Shown: one piece after another, positions 44,027-52,009 of the stretch
Numbering within the stretch: the first letter of the stretch is position 1
Layout: the number at the start of each line of letters is the position of its first letter
Source: Alkaliphilus metalliredigens QYMF
GTDB taxonomy: Bacteria > Bacillota > Clostridia > Peptostreptococcales > Natronincolaceae
Assembly (NCBI RefSeq): GCF_000016985.1
Contig: NC_009633.1
Span: forward strand, 3,701,539-3,765,538
Length of the DNA: 64,000 nucleotides
Direction: 5' to 3'
Made by a program: the position numbers and the translations under genes
Notes under the pieces: model-generated
What the model saw: the letters and a program-made list of their open reading frames with translations, nothing else
Database searches by the model: none
Told to the model about the DNA's origin: nothing

Positions 44027-44060
44027 AAAAAAGTTCCTGCTAATGAGCAGAAACTTTTTT
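44027..44060 (-). terminator. terminator of CBS-pair gene
   Basis: AAAAAAGTTCCTGCT pairs with AGCAGAAACTTTTTT (44027-44041 with 44046-44060, one mismatch), then T residues follow on the minus strand. Confidence 0.88.
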
Positions 44061-44073
44061 TAGTCTTATGCCA

Positions 44074-44508
44074 TTACTTCATGTTTTTTAGGTTACTTGG
44101 AGTAGAAATTTCACTTAGAGCGTCTCCAGCCTCATCGACATAAATATTTTTAACTGCTAAATCTCCAATGGCTAACATCCCTACGATTTGCCCATTTTCA
44201 ACAACTGGCAAACGGCGAATTTGATTCTCCCCCATGACTCTAGCGGCTTCATGTATATCAGTTTCAGGAGAGACAGACACTAGATTTTGTGTCATGACCC
44301 TCTCTATTGTATCCGTCGCTTGAAGTCCTGCTGTTAATCCACGAATAACGATGTCGCGATCAGTGACAATCCCTACAGGTTGATTTTGTTGATTACAAAC
44401 TGGAACTGAACCTATATCTAAACTTTTCATGATTTGTGCCACTTCATTTACTGTGCTATTTTGCTGGGCAAATGAAACTTGAGATGTCATGACTTCTTTT
44501 ACTTTCAT
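44074..44508 (-). CDS. tandem CBS domain protein
   Basis: A 144-residue cytoplasmic protein made only of two CBS domains (about 1-60 and 67-130), which together bind adenine nucleotides. Each has the pattern of a hydrophobic VNEVAQIM or IHEAARVM helix followed by GIVTDRDIVIRGL or GMLAIGDLAVK. Stand-alone CBS pairs are usually regulatory partners or energy sensors. The start has GGAGGAG upstream. It is monocistronic, with its own terminator, and the partner is not evident. Confidence 0.92.
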   Translation of the reverse strand: MKVKEVMTSQVSFAQQNSTVNEVAQIMKSLDIGSVPVCNQQNQPVGIVTDRDIVIRGLTAGLQATDTIERVMTQNLVSVSPETDIHEAARVMGENQIRRLPVVENGQIVGMLAIGDLAVKNIYVDEAGDALSEISTPSNLKNMK

Positions 44509-44602
44509 TTAATCTCCTCCTCATATACTTTTTCATCTCTATTTTTTGTATATGTGGCGGTTTTTATACCTACTATTTTTGATCAAAGGAGACATTATTC
44601 AC

Positions 44603-45406
44603 TCATTTCCCTGCTTGAAAAATCGTGGCCTTTTCTGTGCCTTCTAGTAGTTTTAATAAGATGTTTTCCTTTTTTCCATTTGCAAGTATCATTGGAATTC
44701 CATAATCATTAACTGCTTTTGCCGCTTCAATTTTCGTGGCAATTCCCCCTGTACCAAATTCATTTACGTCCCCAACTTCAATTTTTTCAAGCAATTCGTC
44801 TATATTCATCACATTTTCTACTAATATGGCATCTTCATGCTCCTTAGGATTTTTATCATAGATCCCATCAATATCACTAAAGAGTATCAATAAATCCGCA
44901 TTCCAAATATTTGTTGTTAATGCTGCAAGGGTGTCATTATCTCCTATTCTAATCTCCTCTACACTGACAGTATCATTTTCATTGATGATCGGGATTACGC
45001 CCTCATCTACTAGTGTAAATAATGTGTTTCTTATATTGAGTCTTCTATGAGCATCAGAAAAATCATCTCTTGTTAACAGCATTTGTGCAATAAAAACATT
45101 GTATGGCTCAAAGCATCTTCGATAAGCATCCATCAGCTCTACTTGTCCTATGGCACAAAGTGCCTGTTTATAGTTCATATCTTCTTTTCTCATCCACTTG
45201 CCTAGAGTCGAAACCCCAGCAATTCTTGCGCCTGATGATACAATCACAAATTGCTTTCCCTTGTCCCTCAGGTAAATGATTTGTTCACTTAGTTCCTTTA
45301 AAAAATTCTTGTTAATTGTTCCATTGTCATTAGACAGGGTATTACTTCCTATCTTAATTACAATTTTTTTACTCTTATTGATTAGTTCTTCTATCATCCT
45401 ATTCAC
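44603..45406 (-). CDS. proB: glutamate 5-kinase, short form without PUA domain
   Basis: Phosphorylates glutamate in the first step of proline synthesis. The amino acid kinase fold is complete: VIKIGSNTLSNDNG (about 17-30), VSSGARIAGVSTLG, NENDTVSVEEIRIGDNDTLAA (about 139-159) and the FGTGGIATKIEAAKA block (about 207-221). The length is 267 residues, whereas the common form has about 365 with a C-terminal PUA domain, so that domain is absent. The GTG at 45406 overlaps the proA stop (TAGTG); an ATG three codons later is an alternative. Transcription is shared with proA behind a proline T-box. Confidence 0.95.
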   Translation of the reverse strand: MNRMIEELINKSKKIVIKIGSNTLSNDNGTINKNFLKELSEQIIYLRDKGKQFVIVSSGARIAGVSTLGKWMRKEDMNYKQALCAIGQVELMDAYRRCFEPYNVFIAQMLLTRDDFSDAHRRLNIRNTLFTLVDEGVIPIINENDTVSVEEIRIGDNDTLAALTTNIWNADLLILFSDIDGIYDKNPKEHEDAILVENVMNIDELLEKIEVGDVNEFGTGGIATKIEAAKAVNDYGIPMILANGKKENILLKLLEGTEKATIFQAGK

Positions 45407-46650
45407 TACTTTCTAATTTGTCCATTTCCAACAATGGTATATTTGACAGTCACTAATTCATTTAATCCCATAGGTCCTCTAGCATGTATTTTTTGTGTAC
45501 TAATTCCCATTTCTCCTCCAAAACCAAACTCACTACCATCTGTAAAACGAGTGGAGGCATTCACATACACTGCTGCTGCATCTACTTGCCGCAGAAACTG
45601 ATTTGCATGACTTAAATTCTCCGTTAAAATGGCTTCTGAGTGCTTTGTTCCAAAATGATTGATATGCTCAATGGCTTCATCAACATTTGGCACCACTTTA
45701 ACCGCTACAATATAATCCAAGAATTCCTCTGCCCAATCATCCTCTATTGCTAGTTTTCCCCCGATTAGGCTTTGTGTATGCTGACAGCCTCTTATTTCCA
45801 CTTGCTTTCCGATCCGCCCACTTACCTTTGGAAGCAAATCTTTAGCTATTTTTTCATGGATCAAGACTGTTTCACAAGCATTGCATACTCCTGGTCGTTG
45901 TACCTTTGCATTTTCAATAATATCAACTGCTTCATCAATATTTGCACTTTCATCAACAAATATATGACAATTACCTACTCCCGTTTCTATTGTGGGTACA
46001 GTTGCATTTTTCACAACAAAATCAATCAGTTCTTTTCCACCTCGAGGTATGATTAGATCGATATATTCATTTAATGTCAGCATTTCTTTTACAAGCCCTC
46101 TATCTGGATCATCAATTAAACTAATGACAGCCTCTGAAACATCACTGTTTTTCAATCCTTCTTTAATTGCATGCACTAAAGCCCGATTAGAGAAGATTGA
46201 TGTGGAGCTTCCTCTTAACAGGACTCCATTTCCACTTTTTAATGTTAAACAAAATGCATCAACAGTCACATTAGGTCTTGATTCATAGATGATCCCGATA
46301 ACACCTATTGGAACCGTCATTTTGCTCACTGTTAACCCATTTTCTAATGTCCACACTTCATTACTTTTCCATACTGGGTCCTTTAACTCAATGATCGTTT
46401 GGATTCCTTTAATCATTCCTTCTACTCTATCCTTTGTCAGCCTCAATCTGTCTACTAAGCTCTCTTTCATCCCTTTTGCTTCTGCATTTTCAACATCTTT
46501 TTGATTTTCTTGAATGATAAATGATTCATTTTTTTGTAAACTGATAGCCACTTGTCTTAATGCTTCATTCTTATCCTTTGTATTCATTGAAGATAGTTGC
46601 TTTGATGCATTTTGTAGCACTTTACATTGTTCCATTAAATTGGTCATCAT
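45406..46650 (-). CDS. proA: gamma-glutamyl phosphate reductase
   Basis: The second enzyme of proline synthesis, reducing glutamyl phosphate with NADPH. It has about 414 residues of the aldehyde dehydrogenase superfamily. Family features are PIGVIGIIYESRPNVTVDA (about 110-128), the RGSS motif in GVLLRGSSTS, IPRGGKELI, and the nucleophilic cysteine in QRPGVCNACETVLIH (about 252-266). C-terminal FTDGSEFGFGGEMGIST is conserved. AAAGGAG precedes two adjacent ATGs (46650 and 46647); a TTG just before is too close. It is the first gene after the T-box leader and is coupled to proB by overlap. Confidence 0.96.
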   Translation of the reverse strand: MMTNLMEQCKVLQNASKQLSSMNTKDKNEALRQVAISLQKNESFIIQENQKDVENAEAKGMKESLVDRLRLTKDRVEGMIKGIQTIIELKDPVWKSNEVWTLENGLTVSKMTVPIGVIGIIYESRPNVTVDAFCLTLKSGNGVLLRGSSTSIFSNRALVHAIKEGLKNSDVSEAVISLIDDPDRGLVKEMLTLNEYIDLIIPRGGKELIDFVVKNATVPTIETGVGNCHIFVDESANIDEAVDIIENAKVQRPGVCNACETVLIHEKIAKDLLPKVSGRIGKQVEIRGCQHTQSLIGGKLAIEDDWAEEFLDYIVAVKVVPNVDEAIEHINHFGTKHSEAILTENLSHANQFLRQVDAAAVYVNASTRFTDGSEFGFGGEMGISTQKIHARGPMGLNELVTVKYTIVGNGQIRK

Positions 46651-46721
46651 CAATACTCCTTTCGTATTTTACGCTTGTATATTTTGTGAAATCTTTTTAT
46701 ATACTTGAAAAAACATTATAC

Positions 46722-46972
46722 AAAAAAAGCACTCATCCCATGAAAGGGACGAGTGCTTACCCGCGTTACCACCCTAATTAGCCAATCGTGAAATTGACTC
46801 TCTTAGTATAATCTTAACGTGATTATCCCCGTAGTGACTTAGTCATCACCTGCTCTAGAGTGGGTTCAAAAAGCTAGTCTACAAGGCTCTCACCATTACC
46901 TTATTCTCTGTAAAACATTACTTTTATACTATTCTCCGTCACCGCACTTTTCCGATAATAGATTTATTAAAA
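46722..46972 (-). promoter_or_regulatory. proline T-box riboswitch of proAB
   Basis: A tRNA-sensing leader. The minus strand shows the T-box core AGGGTGGTAACGCGG (46761-46775) followed by a terminator (46729-46735 with 46751-46757) and seven T residues. Further upstream are stem I features, including AGAGA and GGTGAGAGCC segments. The sequence GAACCCACTCTAGAG places a CCC (46862-46864) in the usual specifier position, matching a proline codon and the downstream genes. Uncharged proline tRNA would be expected to prevent termination. Confidence 0.93.
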
Positions 46973-46975
46973 ATA

Positions 46976-47004
46976 ATTATAAGTAATTACCCACAGCCTG
47001 TCAA
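46976..47004 (-). promoter_or_regulatory. sigma-A promoter of the proAB T-box transcript
   Basis: On the minus strand a perfect TTGACA (46999-47004) and TATAAT (46976-46981) are 17 bases apart, just before the T-box stem I. Confidence 0.9.
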
Positions 47005-47063
47005 TGTTTTTTTGCATAAATCAACAGTTAATCGACAGTTATTTGTTATTAATTAATATCTAT

Positions 47064-47597
47064 TTAAGCCTTTGCAATCGATAGGGGTCCAATTCTATTA
47101 AAGGGAAATAGTCGTATGAAAGCCTTCCCCATGATGTCATCAATCTCTATCAATCCCAGTATATCATCTCGACTATCTAGACTATTGTTTCGGTTATCTC
47201 CCATTGCAAATATTTTTCCCTCTGGAACAACTAAGTCTACTTGTCCGTAGGTATAATCCTCAGCAATATAGGTTTCCTCAAGCATTTCTCCATTAACATA
47301 GACCTCTCCATTGGCGATGGTTATTTCATCACCAGGCACACCAATCACCCGTTTAATAAGTAATTTATCTTTTCCACCAATGGTCTTAAGTGATGATTGA
47401 AAAACAACAATATCCCCCTTATGAGGAGTGCCTCGATTATATAACAATCTATTGATAATTAAAAAGTCATTTTCCTCCAAAGTTGGACTCATGGAGTAAT
47501 TTTTTACAATGGTTGGCTTAACAAATGTGGTTATTGCCAATGCAATTATCAATGCCAATGCAATGGTCTTGATCCACTCTATTATCTCTTTTTTCAT
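47064..47597 (-). CDS. lepB: type I signal peptidase (copy 3)
   Basis: A 177-residue membrane protease with one N-terminal span (about 7-26). The catalytic serine is in VKNYSMSPTL (about 36), the lysine in LLIKRVIGVPGD (about 82), and MGDNRNNSLDSRD is the conserved C-terminal box. The ATG at 47597 has a GGGGG site 6 bases upstream; a longer frame to 47654 lacks one. It is monocistronic. It is the third signal peptidase within 16 kb. Confidence 0.93.
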   Translation of the reverse strand: MKKEIIEWIKTIALALIIALAITTFVKPTIVKNYSMSPTLEENDFLIINRLLYNRGTPHKGDIVVFQSSLKTIGGKDKLLIKRVIGVPGDEITIANGEVYVNGEMLEETYIAEDYTYGQVDLVVPEGKIFAMGDNRNNSLDSRDDILGLIEIDDIMGKAFIRLFPFNRIGPLSIAKA

Positions 47598-47676
47598 TTT
47601 CATCCCCCTAATGCCTATCAATAGAATTCCATAGACCATTTTACCACTGTTCATATTTTATTGCAAATATTTAAGA

Positions 47677-47702
47677 CATCCCGCTCATAGTAGGACGGGA
47701 TG
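47677..47702 (-). terminator. hairpin after the YtxJ-like gene
   Basis: CATCCCG (47677-47683) pairs with CGGGATG (47696-47702) with a 12-base loop, 16 bases after the stop codon. The T tract is weak. Confidence 0.6.
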
Positions 47703-47718
47703 CCCCTTTCTTAGGTAT

Positions 47719-48075
47719 CTAAAAACCAACAAATTCGCTGACAACTTCAAGCAGTTGATCCGTTGTAATACCATTACCACTTTCATCCCAGGCCACTTCT
47801 GCTTCTATGACTAAGATGATCTGGGGTGTGTCATGGTTTACCTCCAAGAGCTCCTCAACTGCATCAGATACTTCCATATCTTCCCGAACGTATACAACTG
47901 TAGACATGATATCTTCTTCATTTTCTTCTATAAAGTCTTTGTACTGTTGAAAAACATCCTCACTTTCTTGCTTTGCCACATCATGCTTGAATATAAAGAC
48001 AGGCTTCTTATGTGATTTCTTTATTAGTTTTTCTAAATCCTCTACGGTATCTATTTCTTTGATTTTTTTTGCCAT
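47719..48075 (-). CDS. YtxJ/BrxC-like thioredoxin-fold protein lacking the active-site cysteine
   Basis: A 118-residue cytoplasmic protein. The pattern VEDLEKLIKKSHKKPVFIFKH, a VSDAVEEL helix and HDTPQIILV, which carries the cis-proline type motif, match YtxJ (monothiol bacilliredoxin BrxC). The family's cysteine normally follows KHS/T in a segment like KHSTTCPIS. Here the text is KHDVAKQES, with no cysteine anywhere in the protein. It therefore cannot do thiol exchange in the usual way. It may be a structural or binding relative. The ribosome binding site is AGGGGAGGGT. It is a single gene. Confidence 0.7.
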   Translation of the reverse strand: MAKKIKEIDTVEDLEKLIKKSHKKPVFIFKHDVAKQESEDVFQQYKDFIEENEEDIMSTVVYVREDMEVSDAVEELLEVNHDTPQIILVIEAEVAWDESGNGITTDQLLEVVSEFVGF

Positions 48076-48321
48076 TTGACACCCTCCCCTTGCAAGCTTT
48101 TAACTACTAATTGTATATTAGCTATTTAAACATATTATAACTGCTATTGCAATTATTATGTAATTTTCATGATTTTAAACATTAGTTGGAAATATCAAGA
48201 ACAATTATTTGATCATTCTATCTCTAAAGGGATAAATTACATCCGTCTTTACCTTGAAATTTGCTTTCTATATGTGCTATGCTTAAAAAAGACAATACAT
48301 AAAGAAGGAGAATGGATAAAT

Positions 48322-48900
48322 ATGGAAAAGTTAAAAGACTTAATCTATGACTATTCAGATATTTTACTAGGGATGGTCATTGTAGTTGGTATGTTTATTG
48401 TTATCTCCTTCAGCCTTGGGGCTTGGTTTGATGACAATAATCTTGTGGTTATTGCAGCAAGTGATTCCCAAGCGGAAACGACACCACCTATCAACAATTT
48501 CCCTGAAATTCATGATGATGAAATAGAAGAATCTGCTGAATTGGATTCCGAAATATCTGGTGAAACAGAAGAATCCGCTGAATTGGATTCCGAAATATCT
48601 GGTGAAACAGAAGAAGTGACTGCAGAAGCAGAAGTACCTGTGGTGGAATCTACTGAACCAGTCGTTGTCGTTGAAGCGCCCATCACCCCTGAAGTCATGA
48701 AGATAACGATTCCAAATGGAACTCCTGGAGTCAGGATTGCTGGTATTCTAGTTGACAATGGTTTAATTGAAGATGGACAAGTCTTTGTTCAATTAGCTGA
48801 AGAGTTGAACTTAGCCTTAAAATTGAAGTCTGGTACCTTTGACATTCCCGTCAATTCCTCAATTGAAGAAATGATTCGTATTATCTCAGGGACAAATTAG
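48322..48900 (+). CDS. membrane protein with isolated MltG/YceG-like module
   Basis: A 193-residue protein with one transmembrane segment (about 15-35), an acidic, low-complexity stretch (about 55-125) and a C-terminal ~65-residue module: TIPNGTPGVRIAGILVDNGLI and ESGTFDI-like KSGTFDIPV. That module resembles the LysM-like N-terminal part of MltG endolytic transglycosylases, but the catalytic domain is absent. The acidic stretch holds a 14-residue tandem repeat. The ATG at 48322 has GGAG 11 bases upstream and opens the likely signal-anchor. The orientation is opposite to its neighbours. The role is unknown; wall binding or a domain spun off from MltG is possible. Confidence 0.75.
   Translation: MEKLKDLIYDYSDILLGMVIVVGMFIVISFSLGAWFDDNNLVVIAASDSQAETTPPINNFPEIHDDEIEESAELDSEISGETEESAELDSEISGETEEVTAEAEVPVVESTEPVVVVEAPITPEVMKITIPNGTPGVRIAGILVDNGLIEDGQVFVQLAEELNLALKLKSGTFDIPVNSSIEEMIRIISGTN
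48526..48609 (+). repeat. two 42-bp tandem repeats inside the MltG-like gene
   Basis: The unit EESAELDSEISGET is encoded twice in a row, with one silent base difference. It lies in the acidic linker, and the reading frame is kept. Confidence 0.95.
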
Positions 48901-48970
48901 AATAGAGACCTTACAGGTCCTCTACCCAGACTATTGAAAATTGAAAATGCTCATCTTCTTAGTTACTTCA

Positions 48971-49022
48971 AAACCCCAGCACCCTTACGTATTTCATCTA
49001 TACGCTTCGGTGCTGGGTTTTC
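48971..49022 (+). terminator. terminator of the MltG-like gene
   Basis: CCCAGCACC (48975-48983) pairs with GGTGCTGGG (49009-49017), flanked by AAA and TTTT, about 70 bases after the stop codon. Confidence 0.75.
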
Positions 49023-49081
49023 CTGTGCCTCTAACCTAAACGTTTTTGAACAGTCTACACTTTATTACTTTTTTCTACAAA

Positions 49082-49747
49082 CTATCCTACTTGACTTTTT
49101 TCTTCAATGAAATCAGATAATGTCTCTACATAGATATCAACAATTCCCTTAAGCTCCAGAAGAGAGTCCTTTGAATATTCATCATAAACCCCTATCACTT
49201 TCATGCCTGCAGCCTTACCTGCCAAGGCTCCCGCAACAGTATCTTCAAATACCAGTGTCTTTCTAGGGTTCACATTTAAATTTTCGGCAACCTTAAAAAA
49301 AACATCGGGATGTGGCTTTCCTTTAGCAACCTCACATGAAGTGACGATGGAGTGAAAGTATTTTTTCAAGTTATGCTGACTCAATACGCCTTCTACTAGT
49401 TCCGCTGAGCAGCTGGTTCCCAGACCAATTTTAATTCCCTTTGCCTTTAGAATTTCAATAAATTCCTTTGCACCAGGCTTTAATTGAATCTTATTTTTGT
49501 AATATTCCTGTCCTATTTCAATCCATTCCTTTTTAATTGCTTCAACAGATTCTGGTAAATTGAAGGTCTTTTTGAAAAACGCAGCTGTTTCTGTGAAGCT
49601 CATGCCTTCAATTCCTTTTCCCAAATCTTCAGGCAGTAAAATCCCCCTCTTTTCTAAGAATTCAACATCAATTTTCATCCAAACCCACATGGAATCGATT
49701 AAAGTTCCATCTAAATCAAAAATCACCGCTTCAATATCTTGTAGCAT
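49082..49747 (-). CDS. HAD phosphatase/phosphoglucomutase-like protein
   Basis: A 221-residue HAD hydrolase of subfamily IA with a helical cap (about 17-80). Motif I is FDLDGTLIDS (about 10-19), motif II is GLGTSCSAELV, the motif III lysine is in KGKPHPDVF (about 143), and motif IV is FEDTVAGALAGKAAGM. The sequence resembles beta-phosphoglucomutase/phosphoglycolate phosphatase-like enzymes. No pathway context is present. The ribosome binding site is AGGGGG. Confidence 0.9.
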   Translation of the reverse strand: MLQDIEAVIFDLDGTLIDSMWVWMKIDVEFLEKRGILLPEDLGKGIEGMSFTETAAFFKKTFNLPESVEAIKKEWIEIGQEYYKNKIQLKPGAKEFIEILKAKGIKIGLGTSCSAELVEGVLSQHNLKKYFHSIVTSCEVAKGKPHPDVFFKVAENLNVNPRKTLVFEDTVAGALAGKAAGMKVIGVYDEYSKDSLLELKGIVDIYVETLSDFIEEKSQVG

Positions 49748-49836
49748 TTTTATCCCCCTTGCTTGACCATCAATTCACCATTTTAGCATCCCATGGCTCC
49801 AGTCAATTGAATTGTTATATCATATTGTATCATATT

Positions 49837-50544
49837 TCATTCCTCTTTTTCATTAATTCGATTAAAGTGATCACGGCTCTCCTTCGTATAGCGATTCAGA
49901 CGAATTATATTCACACGCCATAGATAAATCACATAAGGAAGGAATAGCAGCATCAGTATGGGGATTTGTGCCATTAATATAAAGTTGAATAATCCATGAA
50001 ATACGATTGGCACAATCAGTGATTTCGTAAAATACTTAGACCTGAGTTCTTTATCCTCTGTATATTTTGCTAGAGATAGATAATACCCCATGGTGACCCC
50101 AAATAACATATGAGCTGGAACAGATAAAATGCCTCTCATAATTCCCACATAGTAATTGCCTGTATATCTAAATACCACATACATGATATTTTCTACAGTG
50201 GCAAATCCTAGTGCAGAAAAAACAGCATAAATAATGCCATCTAGTTTTTCATTAAAATGTCTACTATGATACGCCCCAAAAAGAATAGCCAACCGTTTGA
50301 AATATTCTTCTGTAAACCCTGCCACCATAAAAGCAATATAGACGGTTGATAATATTCCCGGAAGTATATTAATTGAGAGCAATAACCTTTGAATCACAAT
50401 AACTGGCAGTACGCTTAATGCACCTAAAGCAAAAACCTTCAACAATAATCCTAAGGGCTCTCGATCATATCGATCAGCAAAATAAAAGGCCATTCCGATG
50501 GCTATCGTTGGCGTGATTGCAATAATGAACAATCTCAATATCAT
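49837..50544 (-). CDS. PrsW family intramembrane glutamic protease
   Basis: A 235-residue multi-spanning protein with about seven hydrophobic segments. The catalytic-type motifs are present: FTEEYFKRLAIL (two glutamates, about 76-87), FATVENIMYV (about 114), HMLFGVTMGYYLS (about 143) and FHGLFNFILMA (about 182). In Bacillus PrsW cleaves the anti-sigma factor RsiW. No sigma/anti-sigma pair lies nearby, so the substrate is unknown. The start has AAAGGAG. It is separate from the HAD gene. Confidence 0.9.
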   Translation of the reverse strand: MILRLFIIAITPTIAIGMAFYFADRYDREPLGLLLKVFALGALSVLPVIVIQRLLLSINILPGILSTVYIAFMVAGFTEEYFKRLAILFGAYHSRHFNEKLDGIIYAVFSALGFATVENIMYVVFRYTGNYYVGIMRGILSVPAHMLFGVTMGYYLSLAKYTEDKELRSKYFTKSLIVPIVFHGLFNFILMAQIPILMLLFLPYVIYLWRVNIIRLNRYTKESRDHFNRINEKEE

Positions 50545-50624
50545 ATGTTTCTCCTTTCATTTTTGATATCTTCACACAAATTCATTACTGTATATGTACT
50601 TTCAAATACTTGATTTAATTCTAT

Positions 50625-51209
50625 TTAAAGGCGACTCACTAAGCTGGCTACCTGTTGAAGCATTTCTTGTCTCTTCTCATCAGTGGTGCTGGTAACTTGA
50701 AAAAGATTTTCATATGTGACATCGCTGATACCAGAAAAATTAAAAATTCCCTTGATAAGCATCGTTTCAATTGCTTCTAAAGTTCCTTCATTTTGCATCT
50801 TCTCCTGGTTAGCCCCTGAGGTCGTAATAATGAGAGCCCGTTTGTCTCCTAGCAGTCCTTTTATGGTTCCATCTTCCTGATGTTCATAGGCAAATCCATG
50901 GCTCAACACTCGGTCAATCCATCCCTTTACGATAGCAGGAGGTGCAATCCACCATATGGGGAAAATGAATATTAGGTTTTCTGCCCATCTCACATCGTTC
51001 TGCTCTAATGCAATATCATCTGCCACAGTTCCTTTTCTCATTTGCATTAAATCATTAACAGTCAAAATTCCATTAAAATTCATTGCGTATAAATCCTTCA
51101 CGATATATTCGACTCCATTTTCCTTCAATTGATTTTCTACAACATATCGTATTGCCCCATTGAAGCTATCTGAATTAGGATGTGCAAATATGACCAGCGT
51201 TTTCATCAT
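50625..51209 (-). CDS. flavodoxin-like NAD(P)H:quinone oxidoreductase
   Basis: A protein of about 194 residues in the flavodoxin_2 (NQO1/MdaB/KefF-like) family. The start TLVIFAHPNSDSFNGAI (about 4-20) binds the FMN phosphate, LIFIFPIWWIAPPAIVKGWIDRVL (about 78-101) is the conserved dimer/flavin segment, and IITTSGANQE (about 129) follows. It would reduce quinones or similar electrophiles with two electrons. GAGGAGGGG precedes two adjacent ATGs (51209 and 51206). Two 36-bp repeats lie just upstream. Confidence 0.9.
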   Translation of the reverse strand: MMKTLVIFAHPNSDSFNGAIRYVVENQLKENGVEYIVKDLYAMNFNGILTVNDLMQMRKGTVADDIALEQNDVRWAENLIFIFPIWWIAPPAIVKGWIDRVLSHGFAYEHQEDGTIKGLLGDKRALIITTSGANQEKMQNEGTLEAIETMLIKGIFNFSGISDVTYENLFQVTSTTDEKRQEMLQQVASLVSRL

Positions 51210-51270
51210 CAACCCCTCCTCAATTAAATCTTATTCTTATTATCGGTTTATTTTACGCTTTTTACACAAA

Positions 51271-51389
51271 ATTCGTCTGACGCTACCGCGTCGACTCATA
51301 GCGCACTTAAATCTTTAACGGGCGTTGTTTAAGATTTCAAGTGCTTAAATGTAATTCGTCTGACGCTAGCGCGTCGACTCATAGCGCAC
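51271..51389. repeat. pair of 36-bp hairpin-bearing repeats with self-complementary spacer
   Basis: Copies at 51271-51306 and 51354-51389 differ at one base. Each contains GACGC-N4-GCGTC, so each can fold. The 47-base spacer, with the ends of the first repeat, forms a further imperfect hairpin: GCACTTAAATCTT against AAGATTTCAAGTGC. The array ends next to the cotJC terminator. It looks like a REP/BIME-type intergenic repeat. Confidence 0.8.
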
Positions 51390-51390
51390 A

Positions 51391-51418
51391 AAAAAAGATC
51401 AGGTGTATCACCTGATCT
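51391..51418 (-). terminator. terminator of the cotJABC operon
   Basis: AGATCAGGTG pairs with CACCTGATCT (51396-51405 with 51409-51418), followed by T residues on the minus strand. Confidence 0.9.
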
Positions 51419-51989
51419 AATATATTTTCTTGGTTTCTTTGTATTCTTGTACGATACGTAGTGCTTCTCCAAAGCGTTGGAAGTGCACTACCTCTCTCTC
51501 CCTTAAAAATCTCAATGGGTCCTTCAGCCCAGGATCATCAGTTAGATCCAATAAATTTTCATATACCGTTCTTGCTTTTTGCTCTGCTGCCATATCTTCA
51601 TGTAAGTCAGCTATGGGGTCAGCATGGGCTTGAATATATGCAGCTGTCCATGGTACTCCATTAGAGTCCGAAGGAAATTGGGCCCCGTCTCGAATGGCAT
51701 AAAATGATCCAAGTCCAGCTTCCTCTATTTCAGCTATGGTTGCATCCTTCATCAATTGATAAATCATGGTATTGATCATTTCAACATGAGCTAGTTCTTC
51801 GGTGCCTATATCTGTCAGCAATGCCTTGGATTCATTGGTGGGCATGGTATATCTTTGATTTAAATAACGTATGGCAGCCGATAATTCCCCATCGGGTCCG
51901 CCGTACTGGGTGAGTAGGTATCTAGCCATACGCAAATCTTTTTGGCCTACATGTACGGGATATTGCAATTTTTTTTCATAAATCCACAT
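51417..51989 (-). CDS. cotJC: spore coat protein CotJC (manganese-catalase-like)
   Basis: A 190-residue four-helix-bundle protein related to manganese catalase, found in the spore coat. YGGPDGELSAAIRYLNQRY (about 30-48), GTEELAHVEMI (about 65-75) and EDMAAEQKARTVYENLL carry the Glu/His ligands expected for a dimanganese site; REREVVHFQRFGEAL (about 163-177) supplies the last ones. The ATG has GGAGG 7 bases upstream. It is the third gene of cotJABC and marks the organism as a spore former. Expression is expected in the mother cell. Confidence 0.95.
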   Translation of the reverse strand: MWIYEKKLQYPVHVGQKDLRMARYLLTQYGGPDGELSAAIRYLNQRYTMPTNESKALLTDIGTEELAHVEMINTMIYQLMKDATIAEIEEAGLGSFYAIRDGAQFPSDSNGVPWTAAYIQAHADPIADLHEDMAAEQKARTVYENLLDLTDDPGLKDPLRFLREREVVHFQRFGEALRIVQEYKETKKIY

Positions 51990-52009
51990 ATACTTTCCTC
52001 CCTATTCCT

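Noticed and set aside
48510-48758. An 82-codon minus-strand ORF inside the MltG-like gene
   Set aside because: It is a shadow of the acidic repeats in the opposite strand, Ser/Thr-rich and without a ribosome binding site.
51271-51389. A two-repeat CRISPR array (36-bp repeats, 47-base spacer)
   Set aside because: The spacer is itself self-complementary with the repeat edge, there are no cas genes, and only two repeats. The repeat is GC-rich and fits a REP-like hairpin instead.
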